Assembly: GCA_026914155.1 (NCBI GenBank)
Contig: JAPPGH010000017.1
Span: 62,001-126,000, forward strand
Length of the DNA: 64,000 nt
Direction: 5' to 3'
Origin: Candidatus Palauibacter rhopaloidicola
GTDB lineage: Bacteria; Gemmatimonadota; Gemmatimonadetes; Palauibacterales; Palauibacteraceae
This document shows positions 49,591-57,996 of this stretch, piece by piece (the stretch's first letter is position 1; every line of letters begins with the position of its first letter). The position numbers and the translations under genes were made by a program. The notes beneath the pieces were generated by a model. It saw only the letters and a list, made by a program, of their open reading frames with translations, ran no database searches and was not told the DNA's origin.

Positions 49591-52351
49591 GAAATGACGT
49601 TGGAGAGGATGCGGTAGGCGCCCGGCACTCCGTAGGGCAGTTGCCGGTGGAGGGCGAGTGCGAGATAGGTGTAGCGCCCCTCGCCCACCGGAGCGGTGAG
49701 CCAGACGCCCTCCTGCGGCGCCTGGCCGGTGTCGTGCGTCTCCACCAGCGGCGTGTACGCCGGATCCCACTCGGTTAAGAACTTGGAGCCGCGCTGCTCG
49801 ATCCACCCGTCGAAATCGGCTTCGGTGAGGCGGTTGGGCGCGGTCATCAGGGGGTGGTCGGGCCGGAGCAGGCGGACGGGCGCGTCCTCCTCCGACACTT
49901 CTTCCGCTCCCCGCGGGAGGGAAGCCGGATACGGCGCCATCTCCGACGGCACGTACTCCTGCGTCTGGTAGAGGACGATGAGGTGCCCGCCCCGGCGGGC
50001 GTAGTCCAGGAGACGCTGGTTGTGTTCGACGAGGTCTTCGCGCACGGCATAGGCGCGGGTGCCCACGACGATCGCGTGGAACCCCGCTTCTTCGCCGGAA
50101 CCCGCGCCGGCGGTCCCATCCAGTGCCGCGAGGGCGGCTTCGTCCAGCAGTTCGACCGTGGCGCCGAGCGCCTCGATCCCGGCCGGCACTTCATCGCCGA
50201 CCCCCATTACGTAGCCGACCCGGACGCCGTCCAGATCGGTGACGGAAACCGACCGGACCGGCATGCGGGCGGGGCGCCAGAGCCGCGCGAGCGGCAGGTC
50301 CCGGTGCTCGATGGTGCGGTATCCCCGGCGGTGGTCGACTCCCCGCGCGCGGGCCACAGCCGCGACCTCCGCTTCGCCTCGCCATCCGGCCGGAGGCGCG
50401 ATGACGAATGCCGCGTCCATGACCTCGCCCGGAGTGCGGAAGTCGTGCTCCACGATGCCGGGAGTGCCCGGGACCGTCGTCCACCCCTCCGGCAGCTCGA
50501 GCCGAACGGTGGCGGAGAGGGGCGCCGCGTTCGCCACGACCCGCGCCCGCACCTCGATCGGCACCGCGGCCGGTTCCCCGGGCGACCCGCCGTCGCCCCC
50601 CGCACCGCCGTCGCCGCCGACCGGCACGATGCTCACGCCCGGCGCCAGGGAAACGGAAAGGACCGGCAGCGTCTCCACTCGCCGCGTCACGGAGCCGTAG
50701 GGCAACCGCGCGACGGAGGCCGTCACCGGAACCGTGTGCGCGATGACGTGCTCGCCGAGGGCGAGTTCGACGCCCGCCGCCAGCGCCGGCCGCCGCCACG
50801 GGAGATGCAGGTCCGCCGAGTCCGATACCTGGTAGTGGTTCTCCGACACGTCCCCGCGTCCGAAGTACGGTGCGGCGGGCGCGGCGGTCGGCATCCGGAC
50901 CTCGAGCGCCTCCGTCGAGCCGTCCGTCCGATCCGCGATCCGGCTCGGCGCTGCCACGATCTCGCCGCTGCGGCTCGCGATCCAGGCCGTGACCCCGCCG
51001 CTCTCCGCGGATTCCTGCGACTCGACCCGGAGGTGAACCGCCGCCGTTTGACCCGGGGCCAGGACGGCCTCGCCGCCGACCCCCGGGCCGCCCGCAAGCC
51101 CCGCGGACACGGTCGTCCCGCTCGCGGCCAGCACGGCTTCCTCGAACTGTCGTTCCTTCAGCGAGAGGTGAAACCGCGTCTCCGGAGCGTCCGGCAGCGC
51201 CGCGATCGACGCCCGGACCCATCCCAGCCCGCGGGCCAGGTCGCCGACGGCGCGCGCCGGGTCGCGGAAGTCGAACGCCTCCGCCACGGCGCCGACCAGG
51301 CGGTCCAGTTCGGCGAGCAGCGAGTCCGCCTCGGGAGAGGACCCTCGCCCAGGAGCGCGGGGAGTCCCCTCAGCGTCGTGTCGAGGCCCGCGAAAAACGA
51401 ATCCGCGATTCTCGTAGCCGTCCCCCTACTGCCGCCGGTGACGGTGCCGTCAACGTGCTCGTAGAAATAGCGGCCCCCGCCCGCTCGCACGCGCCCCGCC
51501 GTCTGGGAACGCTGCAGGCCGAGCCCCCGGCTGGCCCAGCGCTGGTACGTATCGCCGAGCCACGGACTCATCCCCGTTGCAATCACCTCCACATCGTACG
51601 GCTCGTCGACGCGAACCCCTCCGCGGAACGTGCGGAGGACCCGCCAGGGCCGGAGCCCCTCTTCGGAGATCTGGCGCGGAAAGCGCGCCGGGTCCGCCGC
51701 CGCGGCCACGGCTTCCGGCGTTAGCAGCCCCGCCGCGTGGTGGTGGCCGTGCCCGTCGCGCGCCGACCCGTGAAAGCGGCTCACGACGACGAGCGGCCGG
51801 TTCAGGCGGATGACGCGGACCATGTCCTCGAGGACCGCCTCCCGGTCCCAGCTGCGGAACGCTTCGTCCACCGACTTCGAGTAGCCGTAGTCGACCGCCG
51901 TCGTGAAGTAGAGGTCGTCCAGGCCGTAGTAGCGGCCGGAGAGGACGAGTTCGCGCGTGCGGATCAGCCCTAGCGCGTCGAAGAGTTCCGGGCCGATCGC
52001 GTTCGCCCCGGCCTCGCCGCGGTTGAGGCTGAGGAGGGCCGTCCTGGCACCCCACCCCCGGCTGGCCAGCGTGAGCATGCCGGCATGTTCGTCGTCGGGA
52101 TGGGCGGTGATGTGGAGCAGGCTCGCGGTCGTGGCGAGCTTGCGGATGCGGTACCAGGCGCCCATGGCCCCGCGGTCCACGTCCAGCCGTTCCTCTCCCA
52201 CCGGGGCCGGGAAAGCGAGGACGCGATCCGGCGCCCGGCCCGCGGGATCAGACTGCGCCGCGGCCGCCGCAGCCCCCGCGAGGGTCGCCACGACCGCCAC
52301 GGCCGCCGCTGAAAGGGCGGCGCCGAGTCCGGGTTGCCTGCGATCGATCAT
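49581..52351 (-). pseudogene. PIG-L (LmbE-like) family deacetylase, split by a one-base frameshift near 51342-51344 into ORFs 51158..52351 and 49581..51287
   Basis: N-part LLHITAHPDDEHAGMLTLASRGWGARTALLSLNRGEAGAN...FHGSARDGHGHHHAAG; C-part continues in another frame (ADSLLAELDRLVGAVAEAFDFRDPARAVGDLARGLGW...). Confidence 0.8.
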
Positions 52352-52400
52352 GGGTCATCCAGGTCGGAGAGTCCGCGTTCGCATCGTGCCCGCGGGCCGA

Positions 52401-52452
52401 AGTCCGGGCAAGGAGGCCTTGCGAGCGAGCACAGCCCGCCGATACTCAGCGG
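52401..52452. repeat. Intergenic repeat copy 1 with hairpin GCAAGG-AGG-CCTTGC
   Basis: agtccgggcaaggaggccttgcgagcgagcacagcccgccgatactcagcgg; matches copy at 53855. Confidence 0.75.
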
Positions 52453-52573
52453 CTGGCGCCTTGCCGCCGCGAACTCTCGCCTCTTCCCGGCGTACGAAGG
52501 GTATGCGACCGAAGCGTGCCTGAGGCGTCTGGTGGTTGGGGTTGCAGCCTCCGACCCGGCCCCCGGCGCCCCG

Positions 52574-53785
52574 ATGGGACAGGAGACAGGAATGCACATT
52601 CATGCTGAAGGAGGCAGATACCCGTGGCGCAATCCTTGGAATCTACGGCGGTCGGCACTCCGCTCGCTGTTGGTGGCGGCATCGACCGTGGTGGTGCTTG
52701 CAATCACCGCAGATTCGGCCGCCTCATCGCAAGCTGCACAACAGCAGGACGAGGACTGCGGCGACCGGGCCGTGCTTGTCGTCACGGTCGGGGACGAATC
52801 TGGGCTTATTCGGTTCCCCAACGCTACCGTCGTCCTGCGTTGGGCCGACGCAGTTCGAAGACCGCTGCGCGAACCCACCGATTCGGATGGGCGCCTCCTG
52901 CGCTGTGTCCCCACCGACGTCAGGCAGGCGACCCTGTGGGCCGAGTTCGGTGACGCTTCCAGCGAGGAGTCGGTCGTCACTTTCGAACCCGGAGCCGCGC
53001 ACGAAGTCCAACTCCGGCTCCTGTTCGGAGAGACGAGAACCGGGCGGCTCATAGGCCAGGTTCGAGACGCGCGGACCGATGAGCCGGTTGCCACGGCCGC
53101 GATCTCCATCACGGGTCGCCCGGAGGTGGTCGCGAGCGACCAACGGGGCCGCTTTGCCCTCAGCGGGATCCCCGTCGGGGGCCACGAACTCTCGGTGCAG
53201 CACCTCGGATACGCTACGCTAACCCACCCGGTTACCGTGACCCGGGGCCTCACCACGGAAGTCGAAGTCGGTCTGACGCCGGACCCGCTGGAGCTGGAGC
53301 CGCTTGTTGCAACCGCGACGAGACCACGCCGCCTCGAGGTCAGGGGCTTCTACGAACGCAGATACTGGGGTGAGTTGACCGGCAACGGAACGTTCTTCAC
53401 GGCGGAGGACATCGAGCGCCGAGCGCCTCTCCGCATCACGCACATGGTCGCGGAGGCCCCGGGGGTTCGGCTCGCGAACTGCAACCTCCAAGGGCACGGT
53501 TGCAGGCTGTACAGCACGAGGGCCTCGACCGGGTTCTCCAGCGAGGGGTGCCAGTTGAACGTCTACCTTGACGGCAACCTCGTCGTTCGCGGGAGCGAGG
53601 AACGCTGGAGCCGCGCGGCGGGAGACGGCCCCTTCCGCCACGATACGCCTCCCCAATCACTCAACGATCTGGTCATGCCGGACGAAATCGCCGGGCTGGA
53701 GGTCTACGTGGGAGCGGCGGGGCTCCCAGCCGAGTTCGGCGGCTCCGATTCCCGTTGCGGCGCCGTCGTGATCTGGACGAGGTAG
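52574..53785 (+). CDS. Carboxypeptidase-regulatory-like domain plus orphan TonB-receptor-plug-like domain, secreted
   Basis: GRLIGQVRDARTDEPVATAAISITGRPEVVASDQRGRFALSGIPVGGHELSVQHLGYAT; plug-like C-terminus PDEIAGLEVYVGAAGLPAEFGGSDSRCGAVVIWTR; no barrel. Confidence 0.78.
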   Translation: MGQETGMHIHAEGGRYPWRNPWNLRRSALRSLLVAASTVVVLAITADSAASSQAAQQQDEDCGDRAVLVVTVGDESGLIRFPNATVVLRWADAVRRPLREPTDSDGRLLRCVPTDVRQATLWAEFGDASSEESVVTFEPGAAHEVQLRLLFGETRTGRLIGQVRDARTDEPVATAAISITGRPEVVASDQRGRFALSGIPVGGHELSVQHLGYATLTHPVTVTRGLTTEVEVGLTPDPLELEPLVATATRPRRLEVRGFYERRYWGELTGNGTFFTAEDIERRAPLRITHMVAEAPGVRLANCNLQGHGCRLYSTRASTGFSSEGCQLNVYLDGNLVVRGSEERWSRAAGDGPFRHDTPPQSLNDLVMPDEIAGLEVYVGAAGLPAEFGGSDSRCGAVVIWTR

Positions 53786-53854
53786 CCCCGGCAGCAGTCC
53801 GACTGCCCTCGCGGCCGCGGTAGCCTCGCGAGCGTCACCAGCGCCACCGCCGGA

Positions 53855-53907
53855 GGTCCCGGCAAGGAGGCCTTGCGAGCAACCCCAGACTGCCGATACT
53901 CAAACGG
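53855..53907. repeat. Intergenic repeat copy 2 with hairpin GCAAGG-AGG-CCTTGC
   Basis: ggtcccggcaaggaggccttgcgagcaaccccagactgccgatactcaaacgg. Confidence 0.75.
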
Positions 53908-53937
53908 ATCGTTCCACGGCCGCCAACTCCGGACCCG

Positions 53938-54225
53938 ATGACAGACTCCGACATCCAGATCACGGTTGAGGGCACTCCCAACCCGCACGCGGCGAAGTTC
54001 GTGCTTGACCGTGACATTCCTGGCGAAGGGAGCCGCAGCTATTTCGATCCCGAGTCCGCCGCCGAGGATCCGCTCGCCGCACGTCTTTTCGAGGTGGACG
54101 GCGTCCGCGCCCTGCTCATCGTCGAGAACTTCATCACGGTGACGAAGACCGCCACGCTCGGTTGGCCAGACCTGCTGGACGAGATCGAAGAAACCATCCT
54201 TACGGCGCTCGGCACCCTCACGTAA
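53938..54225 (+). CDS. Nfu/NifU N-terminal domain protein (stand-alone)
   Basis: ITVEGTPNPHAAKFVLDRDIPGEGSRSYFDPESAAEDPLAARLFEVDGVRALLIVENFITVTK. Confidence 0.88.
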   Translation: MTDSDIQITVEGTPNPHAAKFVLDRDIPGEGSRSYFDPESAAEDPLAARLFEVDGVRALLIVENFITVTKTATLGWPDLLDEIEETILTALGTLT

Positions 54226-54399
54226 CTGTCGTCCATTCCCCTCATTTTGGGGGGTATGAGGGTGCCTCGAAGACCTTGCCCACACGCCCTTATCCTCTTA
54301 TGGCACAGCGTGTTGATACCGAGTACACACCTCCCCGTAGGATCGTTTCCAGGCGGCGGAACCACCGGCGCCATGGACATCACCCCGGGAGGGAGGAAC

Positions 54400-57300
54400 A
54401 TGCTCACGCTGCGCTGCTTCGGCGAAGTCGCGGCCTCGGATGCCCGCGGGGCGAGGATCACGCTGCGGTCACGGAAGCACCTGGGGATCCTGCTCTATCT
54501 CGTGGCGCACCCTGGAACCGTTCACATGCGGGAGACGCTCGCCGACCTGCTCTGGGATAGTCGCGACCGGAAGGCGCGACACTCGCTCAGCCAGGCGCTC
54601 TACGACATCCGGTCGTCCATCGGTCCGGTGATCGCCGTGGACGCCAGCACGGTCCGGCTCGTGCCGCAGAGGGTCACCTACGAACTCGATGCCTTCGAAC
54701 GAGCGTTCCAGGCCGGGGACCACGAGACCGTCATCGACCTGTACCGGGGCGACTTCGCCCCCGGCCTGCTCAACATGGGAGCCGACGAGTTCGAGCGCTG
54801 GCTGGACGGCGAACGGGAGCGTTGTCGCGTTCTGGTCGCCATGGCGCTCAAGAACGTGCAACAGGCGGCCGAGGAAAGAGGCGACTGGGACCAGACGTGC
54901 CTGGCGGCGCTCCGGCTCGTGAGACAAAACGAGTTCGACGAACACGCGCACAGCACCCTCATGCGTGCGTTATGCATGAAGGGCGATCACGCCTCCGCCC
55001 TCGCCTACTACCGGGCGTTGGAGAAGTGCGGTTGGGTGGCCAGCGCCACCACGCTGACGGAAACGGCGGCGTGGGCCCGGAGTCAGCTCGACGCCGCACC
55101 TCCCGTCGTCCGCGAGCGCCACGAACCGCCGATGTCTGATCGAGGAAGCGAGTTCCGCCAACTCAGCGTCGCTCTCCGTTCGTCCCGCGCCGCGCCCGTA
55201 CGGCTCGTCCTTGCCGGCGAGCGCGGTCTTGGGCGGGAGGATGTCGTACGGAACTTCGCCGGACTCGTAAACAGCGGTGGAGGGTTGGTGCGGTGGCTTC
55301 CACGCGATATTGCGGAGAAGCCAGAGAAGCTGGCCTCCGAGTTGAGCCGACACCCGGGGAAGACCCGGCTCATCGTCATCAGAGCCGATGTTCGGGATTG
55401 GACCACCATCGATGAGGTCATGCGGACCGCGGATCTTTCGGGCGCCATGGTGGTCGGCTTCTCGAACCCGGAGGTGGCTCGCCAGGCGGAAGCGGCGCGT
55501 CTGGTCGACTTCGTGATCCCCTTCGATCCACTCACCACCGACGCCTGCGCGGCGTCGCTCCGGGCCACCGAGAGGAGCTGCAGTCCTCCCCAGGCGGTCG
55601 AGAGTGCGAGGCTCTCGGGAGGGAACCCGGCGCTGGCTCGAGCCATCCTCAGGGCATGGGTGCGTCACGGCTTCAGTCCCGCGACCGCGAGCGACCGGGA
55701 AGCGGGCGGGCGACTGGCCTACGAGCGATCCGCCGAAGTTCGGTCGTTCGTCGGCGATCAACTGGAGATCCTCTCGCTCCCGGAGGAACGACTGGCGACG
55801 ACGCTGGCGCTGCTCACGCCCCCTGCGCGCGCACATGCCGAATCGATCGTGGCCGGACATTCGAGTCGGGATGCCCTTGAAGGGCTCCGGGCCAAGGGGT
55901 GGTTGCACTCCGAGACCGGCCAATGGACGGTGAGCCGCCCCCTCGCCGGCGCCGTGCTCGCGTGGAATCTGCGGCCGGACGAGAGCACGAAGGTACACCT
56001 GGCAGCGGCCCGAACCCTCGAGAACGCAGGTCTTGGCGCGCGGGCGGCGGCTGCCTCCGAGTTCGCCGCGGCCGGAGAGTCCTCTCGTGCCTTCAGCGTG
56101 GCCTGCGAGGCGGCGCAGGAGGCTTTGCGGAGAGGCCGGTCTCCGGTAGCGGGCCAGGCGGCGGCGTTGGCGTTCGAGCATGCCACAGCCGGTGCCGACC
56201 GCCTGCGCTCCGGTTTCCTCCTCTCCGAGGCCGAGTTTCAGCGGGGACGGTTTCGGCGGGCCATGAGCGTGCTGCACCAGATTGCCGCGGTCGCGGACAC
56301 CGGGAACGACCTGAGCCGCGTCCAACTGGCGCTGGCGCGGGCGGACCTGGCGACGGGAGACCGGCTCCCGACGGGCCTGCACCGACAGAATCTGGAGGAA
56401 GCTCACAGGCACGCGACCGAACCGGCGCTCCTCCGCGCGCTGAACCTGCAGATGGCCGTACTCGAGGCGACCGACACCGCGCCTCGGCACAACGGGAAGC
56501 CCGGTTTCGACAGGATCCGCGCGCATCTCCGCGGGATCGTCCGGGAGGACGCCGACTACGCGGGCGTCTGGTGCGACGCATTTCGGCTCCTCTTCCATCG
56601 GGTTGGAGGTCGAAGCGGTCTCGCGGAGGCTCGCCTGGTGCTCGAAACCTACCGCCACGGGCTCGGCCGGCTCGGCTACGAGGGCCTCAGGGCCGCCACC
56701 GCCGCGGAGTTCTGGGTGGCCATGCGAGGGGCGCGTCTTCACGACGCTCTCCAGTTGCTGGAAGACACCTCCGAGACCCTCGACGAGAACCGGCACGAGT
56801 CCGCGAACCTCAACAACCTCGGCGCGGTCCTGCTCGAACTCGGCAACTTCGAGCGGGCGCTCGATGAACTCGGTCGCTCCCGCGAGATGGACGAGGCGCT
56901 TGAAACCCCGCCCGAAGCCCGGGCCTACGCCCTGCTGAATCAGGCGCAGTGCCTCTTCTTCAAGGGAGACTACGCTCGTTGCCGACACTACATGGAGCCG
57001 TTACTCCGGCGTCCCGGGCATACGGGTCAACATCCGTTCGGGGCGCAGGCATGGGCACTCACCGGCCTCCTGGCCATGACCGATGACGATCAGCGCGAGG
57101 TAGACGCCTGTCTCGAGTTGCTGGGGGATGGTTCCAATGGCGTCGGAGAGAACGACCTCTACCTGGTGACCTGGTTTCGCGCCGCGGCGATGGGGACTCG
57201 CGATCGCCGGGAAACCGTCGCCGAGCTCATCGAAGCCGCCGATCACACGGCTGAGATCGACAGGCTGAGCGCGGAGAAGCTGAGAGTGCTGGCCGGCACC

Positions 57301-57408
57301 TATTCCCCACCCAACGGACCCGGCGATCAGCGCGAGGCCCGCAGCTTCCTGCGGTCGGCCGGAGCCTCGTGGTTCGTGCGCTTCGCACACAACTGGCGGT
57401 GCGCGTAA
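54400..57408 (+). CDS. SARP-like transcriptional activator: BTAD domain, degenerate STAND NTPase, TPR-like C-terminus
   Basis: LTLRCFGEVAASDARGARITLRSRKHLGILLYLVAHPGTVHMRETLADLLWDSRDRKARHSLSQALYDIR; SD gggagg; degenerate P-loop AGERGLGREDV. Confidence 0.85.
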   Translation: MLTLRCFGEVAASDARGARITLRSRKHLGILLYLVAHPGTVHMRETLADLLWDSRDRKARHSLSQALYDIRSSIGPVIAVDASTVRLVPQRVTYELDAFERAFQAGDHETVIDLYRGDFAPGLLNMGADEFERWLDGERERCRVLVAMALKNVQQAAEERGDWDQTCLAALRLVRQNEFDEHAHSTLMRALCMKGDHASALAYYRALEKCGWVASATTLTETAAWARSQLDAAPPVVRERHEPPMSDRGSEFRQLSVALRSSRAAPVRLVLAGERGLGREDVVRNFAGLVNSGGGLVRWLPRDIAEKPEKLASELSRHPGKTRLIVIRADVRDWTTIDEVMRTADLSGAMVVGFSNPEVARQAEAARLVDFVIPFDPLTTDACAASLRATERSCSPPQAVESARLSGGNPALARAILRAWVRHGFSPATASDREAGGRLAYERSAEVRSFVGDQLEILSLPEERLATTLALLTPPARAHAESIVAGHSSRDALEGLRAKGWLHSETGQWTVSRPLAGAVLAWNLRPDESTKVHLAAARTLENAGLGARAAAASEFAAAGESSRAFSVACEAAQEALRRGRSPVAGQAAALAFEHATAGADRLRSGFLLSEAEFQRGRFRRAMSVLHQIAAVADTGNDLSRVQLALARADLATGDRLPTGLHRQNLEEAHRHATEPALLRALNLQMAVLEATDTAPRHNGKPGFDRIRAHLRGIVREDADYAGVWCDAFRLLFHRVGGRSGLAEARLVLETYRHGLGRLGYEGLRAATAAEFWVAMRGARLHDALQLLEDTSETLDENRHESANLNNLGAVLLELGNFERALDELGRSREMDEALETPPEARAYALLNQAQCLFFKGDYARCRHYMEPLLRRPGHTGQHPFGAQAWALTGLLAMTDDDQREVDACLELLGDGSNGVGENDLYLVTWFRAAAMGTRDRRETVAELIEAADHTAEIDRLSAEKLRVLAGTYSPPNGPGDQREARSFLRSAGASWFVRFAHNWRCA

Positions 57409-57479
57409 ACGCCGGCTTCCCGCTACGCGTGATCCGGATCTTCCCGCCCGCGTCCGAATCGGACCCCCTCGAACGTTGC

Positions 57480-57523
57480 TACTACGTACCTAGTTGACAG
57501 CGGCGCCCCGGCGCGTTTACGCT
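57480..57523 (+). promoter_or_regulatory. Candidate BlaI/MecI-type operator TACTACGTACCTAGTT overlapping a TTGACA -35, with a TACGCT -10-like hexamer
   Basis: 12 of 16 positions match the mec-type box TACTACATATGTAGTA (hand alignment); TTGACA 57494-57499; 18 bp spacer to TACGCT. Confidence 0.55.
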
Positions 57524-57620
57524 GATTCGGGAACGACGCTTCGCCCGGTCCGCCAGCGTCTCGATGGCGGCCGGTCGGGGCAGGCGACGCTGATGGTTCG
57601 GGAGGGAAAGGACCAAACTC

Positions 57621-57992
57621 GTGGAGATCAAGTTCACCACGCGGGAACTCGACCTCATGGCGGTGCTGTGGGAGAGAGGGGCCTCGACCGTCGCGGAGGT
57701 GCAGGAACGCCTCGGCGACGAGTTGGCCTACACCACCGTGCTCACGATCCTCCGGACGCTGGAGGAGAAGGGGTACGTGGCGCACACCCAGGAGGGGAAA
57801 GCCTACCGCTATCACACGCTCGTGGGGCGCGACTGCGCCGGCGCGAGCGCCGTGCGGCGACTGGTTCAGAAGATGTTCCAGGGGTCGCCCGAACTGCTGC
57901 TCACGCACCTCGTCTCGAACCGGGCGCTCTCGAAAGAGGACCTTGAGAACCTGCGCGGCCTCGTGGACGAACGCCTCAGCTCGAAGGAGTAG
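57621..57992 (+). CDS. BlaI/MecI/CopY-family transcriptional repressor
   Basis: FTTRELDLMAVLWERGASTVAEVQERLGDELAYTTVLTILRTLEEKGYVAHTQEGKAYRYHTLV. Confidence 0.94.
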   Translation: MEIKFTTRELDLMAVLWERGASTVAEVQERLGDELAYTTVLTILRTLEEKGYVAHTQEGKAYRYHTLVGRDCAGASAVRRLVQKMFQGSPELLLTHLVSNRALSKEDLENLRGLVDERLSSKE

Positions 57993-57996
57993 GGAC

